A stretch of DNA of 64,000 nt from Magnolia sinica. Taxonomy: Eukaryota; Streptophyta; Magnoliopsida; Magnoliales; Magnoliaceae. Location: the NCBI RefSeq assembly GCF_029962835.1, contig NC_080579.1, positions 577,882 to 641,881 of the forward strand. The letters are read 5' to 3'. A program made the position numbers and the translations under genes. Positions 46,435-58,000 of this stretch are shown here, one piece after another (position 1 is the first letter of the stretch; each line of letters opens with the position of its first letter). The notes below the pieces were generated by a model. The model did not search any database, was not told where the DNA came from, and worked only from the letters and a program-made list of their open reading frames with translations.

Positions 46435-49400
46435 CACTAGTGTGGGATCTAGGAGCCTTCTGATCCCCCCTCATCAGTTGCACAAGTGTGGGTGGAGTAT
46501 TGGCTGTCTATTTGCTTTTTGATCTCCCATCCGATGAGTTGATTGGCCTGATTTATGGGCGAGGGCATGTTCACGGTTTGATGATTAGCACAGTTCTCAC
46601 ACAAGTTTGCCCAGTTGGCATGTGTCCCCATGATTCACCACTTCACAGCTCTCTCCTCACGAATCAATGCTGCATTTCTCTTTTGTTCTTTACATTCTAT
46701 TATTTTGTATTGGATACTCAATGGATCTGTCATCTCAGTGTTTTACTATTGATTTTCATTTGCTTTCTCCTGCAATGTATGGCATTGATCAGGTGCAGCC
46801 CGTGGCCAAATATTGTTGGAGTGGAGAGGTTTTTTTTTTTTTTGGAAGATGAGGAGAGTGTAGAGCTTAGAGGCTGAAGACGAGGCAAGACTTGTGAGCT
46901 TATGCTAAAGAAGTGAAGGGAAAAGTTGCCTTGGGCTGGAAAAGGGGGGAAAAGAGAAGCCAGTAAAAGAGAGTAATTGCACGTGGATGAAAGCACAGCG
47001 TTGCATCATTTTAGAAACTTAGTTGGTTTCTGTAGTTGAATGCCGTCACTTGGGTGAGAAAATTTGAAAACTGAATCTGCCCATGTTTACTTCTTATCTG
47101 TAACCTTCCGTTGTGAATGAAGTGATTGAATATTGAGTTTTGGGGAAAAGGAAATGGGGATTGTATATGCTAACATTATTCCATGAAGAATGCAATACTG
47201 TTTTTTTGTTCCATGGTTTACTACATAGGAGCTTAACTGTCAACATTGCTTTGTACAGCCCACAGCTCAGTTGCTCTCAATTGGTCTTGAGTGGCCCATG
47301 AATCCTGGCATTGGCTACTGTAATAGGTTATGACAGACTGCCAGGTCACGTTGTCAATGGACTGATGCTTTCTATCTGTGATAACTCACCGGGCTATCTC
47401 AATCTTGGCGATGCCTTCCATTTGTGACAACTCCTCGGGCTATCTCAATCTTGGATATGCTTCCCTCCCTATGCTTTCCATCTCAAATAACACCTGACTG
47501 TCCAATTTGTGGCCCTCTCAATAGATGGTGCAATAGGGAAGTTATAATGGTCAAAAGGAAAAAGGTCCATTTAAGTTGGTTTTTATGTTGTGAGCCATTC
47601 ATTGCAGGACCATGGGTGGATGGTTTGTCTGAATTCATTGATAGTCTCATTGCAGTTGTGACAATGGTTGGCTGTCTCATCCTCTACTCCTCACATTTGG
47701 CCAATTTTAAAACAAACACATATAGTTATTTTATTTTTAATTCCTTGTTAATCCAAGTGGCATGGGAATATTATAATGAGAGTGCATTGTGGAATCAATC
47801 GGTTGTGTATCTTCATTATGAAAACTGGAATTAATGAATTAAATAATTATCGTCGCCATTATCTTAAGCACTATCACAACTAACTGGGGAGAGAGAAATA
47901 GGCGTTGCTTTGAAAATGAATCAGAATTGGAAGGCTGGGTCCATGGCAAGGCAGTGTTTTGGGTGATTGAAAGGGCTTTTGGCTCGTGTCTTGATGGCCC
48001 GCTTGGACTTGTAATTTTATTTTTCTTTTGTATTTTTTGTTGTTCTTTTGGCACGGTTTTTCAATAAAATCTTTACCCATTAAAAAGAAAAAAGAAAAAA
48101 AAAACAAGAAAAAAAATGGGGTTAGCTACACCAATTCTCTTTTGCCATTTTCATCTCATTATGGATCCCCGTCTTTAGATAAACTACCAGTCCTCAGTCT
48201 TTTTTATTAACTCCACCGACTATACTTCCTCCCCCTCGCACCCAAGTTATTATATTAAATCACTTCCATTTCTTGGCATGGAATTTCTGAGTATCTTTTA
48301 AAATTGTGGGTTTTTTTTTTTTTTTTTATAAAAAATTTAAGGTCTATTCGTCCACAAGTGCTTGTAGAACAAACTCAGTCTACAAGGGTTGCATATGGGC
48401 CTACTTTGTGTATGCTATCAACCTATGTAGAAGGGTAGCCCACCATGAAAAATTCAGTTTGATCGAAGTTGGAGGCATTTGGATGGTTGCCAATTGCTTT
48501 CTATTATGGCTAACCTAACAATTAGATAGGCATGAGCATCCCATCATTATGGTGGGATCTATTTAATGTGCGGGTTTGATGGGCTCCACACAGTTATAAG
48601 CAGGTGGGCTCAGATTCAGCAGTGACCCTTTCAGAATAGAGGTCGGTACTGGTTGGTGCTCTGCGGGCCCCACCATGATGTATCTTATTTATGTTGTTCA
48701 TCTATTTTGCTAGCTCATTTTAGGTATGAGCACGACAACTCATTATAAGGTATGTGCGAAAAAATAAGGCAGATGGAAATCTCAGGTGGACCACAGCATA
48801 GGACTGTGAATGCCTAAGGAAAGGCCAATTTGTAGTTACGGTCTAGGCTCAATCACGAAATTCAGGCCTGATTATCAAATGGGCCAGGAGACCACACGTT
48901 GTGGAGAATATGTCACACTTGTAATATATTTAGGGCCCGTTTGGGAGCGTGGATTCAGAATCCCTGTATTTGAAATCCCCTTGGTTTGAAATCCTCTTGT
49001 TGTGTTTGGCACCTGGATTCAAAATCTAACTTCAATCCAAAAGTAGCTATTCATGGTGTATTTACATAGGTTTGAATTTAATTACTAAATCAACTTTAAT
49101 ATGTCTAATTAATGAACATATGTAATGTTTGACACAATGGTTGCAATAAGCCCACTGAAATATATACTTTGCTTAAAAATGATGAAATTCCAAGTGTCTC
49201 GGACGGGTCACAAGCACAAGATCACATCTGAGTGACTAACCAATGATTTTTAACTGTTGATTTACATGGACAATATTGGCCGGATCATATTAAATTAATT
49301 ATAGTGATGCAATTGCTAATCTAATTATTTTGGGACATCATTAGTGGGCTATGTATCCAATAGAGTAATAGTACACACATGTTACGTATGCAACTATAGG

Positions 49401-50155
49401 AAGGATTTTGATGTAATCCAAGCTTTCAATGACCCCTGCATCTGTATATGACCCCTTGAACCAAGCTGTAAGCTGTTGTATGTGTACAAAATAAATGGAT
49501 GTATTTGTATACGTTGTGTATCTATTCCGTCCATCCGTTTTGCCAGATCAATTTATGGCATGGACTCAAAAATGAAGTAGATACAAGTCTCAAATGGACT
49601 ACACCATAAGAAGCAGTGGTCATTGAACTCCCACCGTTAAAAACTTCTTAAAGTCTAGTTGCCTGTTCCGAAACTTTTGTGGCCCATAAAAAAATATTTA
49701 TAATGATCTTCCACCACTGTTTATTGTGGTGTGATCTAACTGAAATTTGTATATGGTTCATCTTTGGCCCATGCTATAAAATGATTTGGCGTAACAGATG
49801 GCACAATATATAAAGGTGGGCCCCAAGGTCAGGGTCTCACCCACAACGTACGCTGGATCAGTTGCATCTACGTGGAAGAAATAAGAAGGCAATCAACATC
49901 TGATAAACATCTTTTGATTTACATATTATTACAACTAAATCCATTTAACCAAAAAAAAAAAAAAGAAGAAGAAGAAAAGAAACAGAAAAAAGAAAAAAAA
50001 AAAAAAAAAAGTAAAAGAAAGAAAACATAAAAGAAAAAGAATAAAAAAAAAAAGTAGAGTAGTTACACAGAACATCAACAAAATTCCTTGAAACAAGCAA
50101 GTGAAAAGCTGTTCGTCGATTTCATCTTCTTGGACCCAGATCACCGTAATGCCTT
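46435..50155. repeat. Segmental duplication copy B, downstream noncoding part
   Basis: The partner of 34450-38130. Shares the same foldback arms (about 48480-48830 and 49500-49830), TTTAGGGCCCGTTTGGGAGC (48925) and A-rich tracts (49950-50055). No gene. Confidence 0.85.
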
Positions 50156-53100
50156 TCATTCAATGCTGATATTGGGGATGTGGGCAATCTTGTCCCGATC
50201 TTCTCCTCCTACTCTGTAGCGCGCTTTTAAGAGTGGACACCACCATATCGTTAATTGTTGAAGCATGGTGAGGTGTTTCAACTCCTCTGCAGGAAGAGAC
50301 CTCAAATTGGAACAATTATTGATCTTCAGAGTTTGGAGGGCTTTGAGTTGCCCCAACCAACCACAAGGGAACGATGTCAGCTCATCACTTCCAACAACCT
50401 CCAAATGGTGAAGGTTGGGGAGGATGGGTAAGGGCCCACCCGATGGCAACCCATCATTACCTATTCTTAAACTCAGTTTCTGTAGGCGCGGTGGAAGATT
50501 ACTGGGCAACTCCTTCAGCTTTGGACAGTTTCTTATTTCTAATTCGAGGAGAGATAGCATAACCTCTCCATCTCCAATCAATTCCCACTCCTCCCAATTT
50601 AGCATGTCTTCGAAGAAGAGGGTCTCGAGCTTTGGGAATGACACGACACCACCACTTCCATCATTATTATCATCCCCACTAAACTCACCACCCACCTTTC
50701 TCATCTCTTCCATTCCCACAATTTCAAGGCATTTAAGGGAAGGTAGTTTACCAAGACCCGGCAATTGTTTACACTTGCTACAAGACGAGAGGATCACCTC
50801 CACTAGATTGAAGAACACTGGATCCTCTATCCACTTGGGAAGCTTCCAACCTTCGTAACCCCTTATTTCCAGCTCTTTCAAGTTTGTATGGGGCTTCAGG
50901 ATTTCAAGCACCTCCTCCATTCTCTTCACCTCATCATCATCCAACGCTTCATCACCTCTGTATTCATAGGATATATCATAAATATCCTGCAGCTTATACA
51001 GTTCTGCCTCCCTAGCTTCGTCCCTGCTCTTGACTTTTTCCAACCCAATAATTTGGAGTCTTCCTTGAAGATGAAGATGATTGATCAGTTGTTTCACTTC
51101 TCCCCATTTACATCCTTCGATGCCACCCTCCACTATCAACTTTGTTATCGTCCGAAGGCTACTTAGCCTCCCTATGCCCTGCGGTAAGTACTTCAGCTGC
51201 CTAGTGCCTTCTAAATCTAGATGTCGCAGGTTAATCATTTTTCCCAACCCTTTCGGAAGTTTTTTAAGCTGATGACAGTATTGCAGTTTCAAGGTCTGTA
51301 AATTTACACAATTACTCACCTCCTCAGGCAATTCCTCTATCTCTGTCCAAGATAAAGCAAGATATCTCAACTGCTTCAATTTTCCCACCCCCTCCGGCAA
51401 CTCCTTTATGTTTGTCAAAGATAAATCAAGATATATCAACTGCTTCAATTTTCCCACCCCCTCCGGCAACTTCTTTATGTGTGTCCGAGATAAATCAAGA
51501 TATCTCAACTGCTTCAATTTCCCTACCGTTCCAGGCAATTTCTGAATGCTAGTGTCACTCAAGTCCAATGCCCTAAGGTGTCTGAAATGATTAAATAAAT
51601 TGTTCGGCACCCTAGGCTTGTAGATTATTGGGTAGCATAGCAACGTCCGCAACTTGTTAGCCTTATACAAGGTGGGCCAAATGGAAGCCACTTCTTCATC
51701 ACTGACATTTAAAAAAGAATGGCGGAGATTGCTTGGGTTCAGCGAGGCTTGTTCTCTGATATCCACCAGTGAACATTCACTTCCTGCAACGGATTTTGCA
51801 AGATCGTGAACTAAATCATGCATCTTGCACTCGACTATGTTCTTGTCATCGTCCAACTCTGCATCTTGAAGCAACGAGCGTCCTAGTAAATCATCAAAAT
51901 ACTGACTCCCAGTTTCTTCCATATCTCTACTGCCGTTGGAGGGGATGAAACCTTGTGCCACCCATAACTTCACTGTCATATCCTTCTTTATCTCCCAATC
52001 TTTCGGGAAGATGGAGAAATAAGCAAAGCATTGCTTCAAAGCAGGACGCAAGTCATGGTAGCTGAGTAACAAAGCTGGTAAAACGCCTTGTAAGACATCA
52101 TCTAAATTCCATATGTCACTTTCCAAGACAAGCTCCCACTCCCTTCTCGTCCTTCTCGACCACATGGCACTCCCTATTGTCTTCGCAGCGAGAGGGAGCC
52201 CTCCACACTTCTTTACGATTTCCCTTCCAATATCTTCCAACTTTGAACGTTCTTCGGCACTCCGATGCTCAAGCGCTCTGTGCCAGAATACTAACCAGCA
52301 ATCGGCATGAGATAAGACTTCCAGATTACATACGCGAGCCCTTCCCATCGCTGATGCAACCTTTTCTTTACGAGTAGTAATGAGGATTCGACTCCCTGCT
52401 GCACCAGCTTGGAAGGGAAGTTTCAGTCTGTCCCACTTGTCAGGTTCTTCACTCCAAATGTCATCAAGCACAAGCAAGAATCGCTTTGCATGCAACATTT
52501 CACGAAGGCGGCATTGCAACTGATCCAAGTCTAATGAATCGCAACCAGTCTTCGTTGCAGATTGGATAATTGATTTTGTAATTCGTTTCACATCGAAATC
52601 TTCAGAAACACATACCCACATTATCATCTGGAAATGCTCCATGACTTTCTCATCGTTGTAGGCGAGCTGAGCAAGGGTTGTCTTCCCCAACCCCCCCATT
52701 CCAACGATAGAAATGACGACGAAGGGCACCTCATTCACCTCTCCACTACTCTCCCCTAGTAACAAGTCTACGACTCTATTTTTATCATCTTCTCTGCCAA
52801 AAACTGACGGTCGGTCGAGTAGGGATGCTGTCTCTCGCTCTCTGATCTCGGCCGGCCTCACTTCACCATTCACCCTTTCCATCTTCTCACTATCTACTTT
52901 AAGACCCAATTGGTTCTTAGCTTTTTCGATAACATCTAATCTACCCTTCACCTCCTTTATCCTACTCCCAATTTTGTGGCGTAACGCGACATGATTGAAG
53001 AAAGTAACACAGGAGAGGTAGCAAGTAACAAGGAAGCTGAAACAGGAGCCATCACCTTCATCTGGAGCCTGTGGTCTGAGAGCATCTGTCGTCCACTCAT

Positions 53101-53329
53101 CCAGTATGTCATCCACATCGTAGGCCACGTCTTTGAGATTCTCCAACCACTTCTTCACAGCTTCGTTCTTCACTCGCTGAGTTTCAGCATCTTTAAGCAC
53201 AGCTTGGAGCAAGTTGAACGTAATGGAAAGGTTTTCGATTTCGTTGGTGACACCCACCAACAAAACCGCCTCATCTTCAAGAACTTTGGTCAATTTTTCT
53301 TTGGCAAGCGAGACCAGTGAATCAACCAT
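50156..53329 (-). CDS. CC-NB-LRR disease resistance protein (RGA-like), copy B
   Basis: An uninterrupted 1057-residue paralogue of copy A. Coiled-coil domain residues 1-145 with LKDVAYDVDDILDEW at 65-79. NB-ARC: GMGGLGKTT 210-218, LLVLDDIW 285-292, GSRILITTR 312-320, GLPLA 377-381, CFAYFSIFPKD 434-444, MHD 503-505. LRRs run from about 550 to the end. Compared with copy A it has two extra 23-residue LRR units (about residues 612-657, each built on VGKLKQL.YL.LS.T.I..LPE) and differs in the coiled coil to NB-ARC linker and in the stretch NVSDEEVASI before the first LRR. All nucleotide-binding motifs are intact. Family role: intracellular effector recognition. Neighbouring noncoding DNA is duplicated with it, so the pair arose by segmental rather than retro-duplication. 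Confidence 0.95.
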   Translation of the reverse strand: MVDSLVSLAKEKLTKVLEDEAVLLVGVTNEIENLSITFNLLQAVLKDAETQRVKNEAVKKWLENLKDVAYDVDDILDEWTTDALRPQAPDEGDGSCFSFLVTCYLSCVTFFNHVALRHKIGSRIKEVKGRLDVIEKAKNQLGLKVDSEKMERVNGEVRPAEIRERETASLLDRPSVFGREDDKNRVVDLLLGESSGEVNEVPFVVISIVGMGGLGKTTLAQLAYNDEKVMEHFQMIMWVCVSEDFDVKRITKSIIQSATKTGCDSLDLDQLQCRLREMLHAKRFLLVLDDIWSEEPDKWDRLKLPFQAGAAGSRILITTRKEKVASAMGRARVCNLEVLSHADCWLVFWHRALEHRSAEERSKLEDIGREIVKKCGGLPLAAKTIGSAMWSRRTRREWELVLESDIWNLDDVLQGVLPALLLSYHDLRPALKQCFAYFSIFPKDWEIKKDMTVKLWVAQGFIPSNGSRDMEETGSQYFDDLLGRSLLQDAELDDDKNIVECKMHDLVHDLAKSVAGSECSLVDIREQASLNPSNLRHSFLNVSDEEVASIWPTLYKANKLRTLLCYPIIYKPRVPNNLFNHFRHLRALDLSDTSIQKLPGTVGKLKQLRYLDLSRTHIKKLPEGVGKLKQLIYLDLSLTNIKELPEGVGKLKQLRYLALSWTEIEELPEEVSNCVNLQTLKLQYCHQLKKLPKGLGKMINLRHLDLEGTRQLKYLPQGIGRLSSLRTITKLIVEGGIEGCKWGEVKQLINHLHLQGRLQIIGLEKVKSRDEAREAELYKLQDIYDISYEYRGDEALDDDEVKRMEEVLEILKPHTNLKELEIRGYEGWKLPKWIEDPVFFNLVEVILSSCSKCKQLPGLGKLPSLKCLEIVGMEEMRKVGGEFSGDDNNDGSGGVVSFPKLETLFFEDMLNWEEWELIGDGEVMLSLLELEIRNCPKLKELPSNLPPRLQKLSLRIGNDGLPSGGPLPILPNLHHLEVVGSDELTSFPCGWLGQLKALQTLKINNCSNLRSLPAEELKHLTMLQQLTIWWCPLLKARYRVGGEDRDKIAHIPNISIE
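51361..51567 (-). repeat. Three 69-bp in-frame LRR units in receptor B
   Basis: The motif gatatctcaactgcttcaat (or gatatatc...) recurs at 51361, 51430 and 51499: exact 69-base spacing, 23 codons. Copy A has one such unit at the equivalent place. Confidence 0.92.
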
Positions 53330-53547
53330 GTTTTCTGTTTTTGGTAGTGATGGAAAGAATGGAGGAATTTGAGTTCAAAGAGGTGTAAATATAGGAAATG
53401 GGAAGGAGTTTGAAGATATGGAACAGAGAGAGAAGGGAGGAATTTGAATTCAAATTGGTTTAGAAATAAGACATGGAACAGAGAGAGAAGGGAGGAATTT
53501 GAATTCAAATTGGTTTAGAAATAGGAAATGGGAAAGAGTTTGAAGAT

Positions 53548-53589
<42 letters not shown>

Positions 53590-53590
53590 T
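53330..53590. repeat. GA-rich repeat upstream of receptor B
   Basis: The same unit as upstream of copy A (gaggaatttgagttcaaag, gaacagagagagaaggga) but with a different number and order of units, ending in a (GA)n tract at about 53550-53587. Coding-strand CTATATTTA lies near 53385. Confidence 0.85.
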
Positions 53591-53723
53591 TTTCCGAACC
53601 TTTGGTTTTGGAAGGCAACAGATGGTAAAAGAAAAATGGAAATGGTCCTTACAAAATAAGTATAATGATTGGCTGACTCGGATCTTCAAATCTGAGTAGA
53701 AGACGGACTAGAAATCGAATTGC
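53591..53723. other. Spacer beyond duplication
   Basis: Short unique sequence; no feature seen. Confidence 0.4.
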
Positions 53724-54240
53724 CTACTCAGTTACTCAGCTACGCTTTTTATTGTACTGAGTAAACGCTGTTGGCCCACCTGAATGTGTGTGTTTTATCC
53801 ACACCGTCCATCCATTTCTCCACCTCATTTTAGGGGTTGAGCCCAAAATGGAATCATATCCAAAGCTAAGTATATATGCACACTACAGGAAACAGTGAGA
53901 CTAATGATTTATACCGTTGAAACCTTGGTAGGGCCCACAGTGATGTTAATATGTCATCGAACCTGTTCATAAGATCACACAGACGTGGATGAAGGCAAAA
54001 CACGAATATAGGATTGATCCAAAACTTCTGTATCTCCCAAGAAGTTTTCAACGGTAGACATTCAATTGAGATTGTTTCATGTAGTGTGGTCCACTTGAGT
54101 TTTGAATATGCTTCATTTTTCGGCTCAAAACTTAAAATTATATGTTAAAATGGATGTGCCGATTGGATAAAATACATAAATCACAGTGGACTCCACAGAG
54201 TTTCCTCAGTACACTAATCTTACGGAGTTACTCAGTACAC
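53724..54240. mobile_element. Foldback MITE I
   Basis: The left arm ('gtactgagtaaacgctgttggcccacc', 'tccacaccgtccatcc') is the approximate reverse complement of the right arm ('gtgtggtccacttgag', 'gtgggctc.cagagtttcctcagtac'). Carries the ACTGAGTAAAC terminal subtype. Confidence 0.75.
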
Positions 54241-54589
54241 AGTCAGCTTCCGTCGGACTATTGGTCTGATGGGTCCGCATAACATTGACCATGTAAAAAA
54301 AAAAAAAAAAAAAAACTCTAATTGAATATTCTCGACCTTCGATTACTAGAGCCAACGGTTCAGATGGTTAAGAAAATGTATATATGGATGGTTAAGAATG
54401 GCAGATTTTGGATCATGGTCCTATCATAACATGACTCAACAAACCAACGGTATGAAGTAGCCAACCATGAGCCTCACATGTTAGAACCATCTATTGAGCC
54501 ACTTGGACGGTTCAATGGATCAGCCAGGCTTCCTGTTAGCTCCCATGCCATAGGATACCAACCAAAAATCACATACGTGACAATTCGTG
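54241..54589. repeat. Dispersed repeat, copy of 2700-3120
   Basis: Shares 'ggactattggtctgatggg', 'attgagccacttggacggttc' and 'ccaaccaaaaatcaca' with 2735-3075. A 20-base A run at about 54295-54315 replaces the A/G-rich tract there. Confidence 0.7.
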
Positions 54590-55089
54590 GAGCGGATTAA
54601 GTGAGACCCAGCCTCACTCGAGATGCTGTGGCTCTTACCGTGGGGTCCATCTTGATATAGTTATTTTCTATCCACACCATCTATCCATTTTTTTCAGGTC
54701 ATTTTAAGACATTATCCTAAAAATGACAGGTGGACAATATCATAAGAAACAGTGGTTATTTAATGTCGTACCATTAAAAACTTTTTAAAACGTAACTTAA
54801 TGTGTTGTAGCCTTTATATGCCATCTAATCCGTTGATAAACCTGAATGAAGGGAAGAAACAAATATCAGCTTGTTTCAAAAACTTTTGTAGCCTATTAAT
54901 GGTCAATCACCACCTTTCCTATGGTATAGTCCACTTGAAATTTTGGGTCTGCTTCATTTTTTGGATTAGCATTAAAATAATCTAAAACAATACATGGACT
55001 GTATGGATAGAGAATAAATACACAAGGTGGACCCCACAGTACGGGCCACACCATTATGGGTGAGTCCAGGGTTTCACCTAATCCGCTAC
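54590..55089. mobile_element. Foldback MITE J
   Basis: Termini AGCGGATTAAGTGAGACCC and, reversed at the right end, AGCGGATTAGGTGAAACCC. The arms carry the usual family blocks. No clear target duplication. Confidence 0.75.
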
Positions 55090-55681
55090 GCATGAAACCA
55101 GTACCTCGAAAAAGGGTGGTCAGGATTTTTCGCAGGGAAATAAATCCAATCAATAATCTAAGTCATCCATTTGTTAGAGACCATCATGGATCGCTTATTG
55201 TTTGGAGCACTCCTTTTATCATTAAATCCTATCGATTACATGCACGAGTTAAAAAAAAAACAAACGGTTATGTAAGAGAAGAAAAACTTATGGAATGCTT
55301 CAATCATTCACTTAGTGTCAATTTTAATAGTAGTTCTTAAAAACTATGTTCTAGATCTTGTGAACGGTTCAGATTAATGGATTGAAATCTCCAAATATCT
55401 CAATACTGACAATCATGAACATATGACAGTTGATTCCCATGGGATAGCAGCCAATAAAGCTGATAAAACATAAAGACCCACCATAGAAGAAAGATGCGCG
55501 TATGATGCGAAAGATGAGGTATGATGTAGAGTGCGGATCCTCTGCCTTCCGGAGGCAGCAACTCCCTGCCTCCTGCGTTTTCATTGGTCAACGTCACTAT
55601 AAGTGCCACGTCATCAGATTTTTTAAATATATTAAAAAAATACATTTAATAAGAAGTATAACGGACGTTAAACGGAAGCGG
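55090..55681. repeat. Dispersed repeat, relative of 840-930 / 1951-2105
   Basis: Shares 'aacttatggaatgcttcaatca', 'gtgtcaattttaatag' and 'ctccaaatatctcaa' with the DNA flanking the first hAT element and with about 61410-61600. No gene is seen. Confidence 0.65.
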
Positions 55682-56184
55682 TTTGCGTGCTGAGTAACTC
55701 AGCAGGGTAAGCGTGCTGAGTAAAGTTTGTGGAGCCCACCGTTGTCATTTGTGCATTGCATCAACTCCATCCATCTCTTTTATCATCTAATTTTAGGGTT
55801 TTACAACAAAAATTAATCATATCCAAAGATCAAGTGGACCACACCACCTGAAACAGTGTGAATTGAATTCTACCATTGAAAAGTTGTTGGGGGCCCACAG
55901 AGGTTTTATATCATGATGATATTTGTTTTTTTTCCATTCATCCATGTCTTTGTGATCTTACGAACAGTTTAGATGAAAAATAAATATCATTGGGGGCTTA
56001 GAAACATTTCAATGGTGAAAATCAATACTTCCACTGTTTCCTTTGGTATGGTCTACTTGAGCTTTTGATATACTTCAGTACACCTAGAACGATTTGAAAA
56101 AATGTTTGGACGGCGTGGATAAACCACTGAATTCATAGTGGGCCCAATAGAGTTTACTCAATGCAATAAGACTCGTACGCAATC
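55682..56184. mobile_element. Foldback MITE K
   Basis: Terminal TTGCGTGCTGAGTAA pairs with TTACTCAATGCAATAAGACTCGTACGCAA-type sequence at the right end. Internal arms carry the family blocks. Confidence 0.7.
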
Positions 56185-56206
56185 CAATTTCACGTGTTTA
56201 ACGGGG

Positions 56207-56742
56207 GGATGCGGATTTCCAGCCAAAGCCTTTTGCAGTAAGATCCTGCGCAAGGATTCTGGATGGGCCCACTGTGATGTTCGTGATAAATCCAATCCGT
56301 TTATCCATTTTTAGATATCATTTTAGGACATAATACCAAAACTAAGGTGTATACAAAACTCAAGTGGGCCACATAAGAGGAAACAATGGGGATTTAATGT
56401 CCACTGTTGAAATATTTATATGGCTACAAAAGTTTTGCATCAGTCTAATATTTTGGTATTTTCACTTCATCTTAGTAAAAATGACCTTATAAACAGTCTG
56501 GATGGCATATAAACATCAAGACGCCTAAGAAGGTTTCAATTGTAGGAATTTCTTTCTCCACTGTTTTATCTTGTTTGGCGTAGTTGAGTTTTTGATCATC
56601 CTATTTTTTGGTTACATGTCTTAAAATGAGCTCTAAAAATGGATGAATGGATTGAAATTCTTACAAACATCATGGTGGACCCCACTATACATCTCGGTGC
56701 TGGAACTTCATGCAAGAGGCTTTTTCTGGTGAATTCGCGTCC
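56207..56742. mobile_element. Foldback MITE L
   Basis: Left terminus GGATGCGGATTTCCAG and right terminus (complement) GGACGCGAATTCACCAG, followed inward by AAAGCCTTTTGCA / AAAGCCTCTTGCA. Typical arms inside. Confidence 0.75.
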
Positions 56743-56754
56743 ACGGTTTCCATT

Positions 56755-57265
56755 GGAAATGGACTAGCTACTCCCCTGCCACTCGGTACTATGTGAGCCT
56801 ACCATGATGTATGTGTTTCATCCATGCCGTCCATTTATTTTTCTAGATCATTTTATGGTCTAAGACCAAAAATGAGGTATAACCCAATCTCAAGTGGACC
56901 ACATTACATGAAATAATGTGGAATGAACGTTGACCATTAACAACTTTTTGGGGGCCATAAAAGTTTTGGATCAAGCTTTTCCCTTCATCTGGGTCTTTAT
57001 GACCAAACCAACAGATTGGATGTCAAATAAACAGTACGGTGGGCCCTAAGAGGACTTTAATGATGGATATCCAATCACCATTGTTTTCCTGTGGTGTGGT
57101 CCATATGAGATTTATATCCGTCTCATTTTTGGGATTAACCCTTAAAATTATATGTAAAAATAGATTAACGGAATAGATGAAACATATACATCATGGTGGG
57201 GCCCACAGAGTACCGACCACCACCACCATCGGGCTGGTGGTGGGGGGAGTAGCCAATCTGCTTTC
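56755..57265. mobile_element. Foldback MITE M with 9-bp TSD (Mutator-like)
   Basis: A 511-bp element flanked by a perfect 9-bp duplication GTTTCCATT at 56746-56754 and 57266-57274. Its 22-base inverted termini end in GCTACTCCCC and continue into arms of roughly 200 bases. A 9-bp TSD is the hallmark of the Mutator superfamily. No coding sequence, so it must be moved by a transposase supplied elsewhere. Confidence 0.85.
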
Positions 57266-57274
57266 GTTTCCATT

Positions 57275-57490
57275 TGGGATTCAGTGAAACATTGACTAGT
57301 GAGACTCGCTACTGAAGTGATGTTACCTATTTATATGGGTCCCACTATGATGTATGTTTTGTATTCATTCCGTCCATCCATTTGGAGAGATCATTTTAGG
57401 GCATGAGCCAAAGAATGAATCAGATCCAAAACTCAAATGGACCCCACCACAGAAAATAGTAGAGAGATCTAGTCACGCCCACCATTTATT
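57275..57490. repeat. Foldback left arm, interrupted
   Basis: Contains 'gtcccactatgatgtatg', 'ccgtccatccattt' and 'gggcatgagccaa', then breaks off where the tandem array begins. Confidence 0.65.
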
Positions 57491-57511
57491 ACGACTGAAT
57501 CCAATCCAAAC

Positions 57512-58000
57512 CTCGTCACTTTGTCTACTGAACCCCAACACTTTGTACTGTAACCCCATCACTTTATCTACTGAACCATATCACTTAGTGTTGTAACCTC
57601 ATCACTTTGTCTAGTGAACCCCGTCACTTTGTCATCGAACCCGTCACTTTGTCTGCAACCCCCGTTACTTTGTCTCTTGAATCAATTTATTACTTTGCAT
57701 CGCAACATTGTTACTTTGTCATCATGCCCCATCACTTTGTCTGTCTACAACCTCGCCACTTTGTCTAGTGAACCCGTCACTTTGTCGCAACCCCATCACT
57801 TTGCTTTCTGAACCCCGTCACTTTGTACTGCAACCTCGTCACTTTGTCTACTGAACCCTGTTACTTTGTACTGCAACCCCGTCACTTTGTCTACTGTACT
57901 CTGTCACTTTGGATTGCAACATCATCACTTTGTCTACTGTACCCCGTCACTTTGTACTGCAACCCTGTCACTTTGTACTGCAACCCCGTCACTTTGTACT
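57512..58000. repeat. 43-bp tandem array, forward arm
   Basis: Alternating units GTCACTTTGTACTGCAACCCC and GTCACTTTGTCTACTGAACCCC form a dimer of about 43 bases repeated roughly a dozen times, with decayed units at the left. ORFs rich in 'LCTATPSLC'-like text are by-products. Confidence 0.92.
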
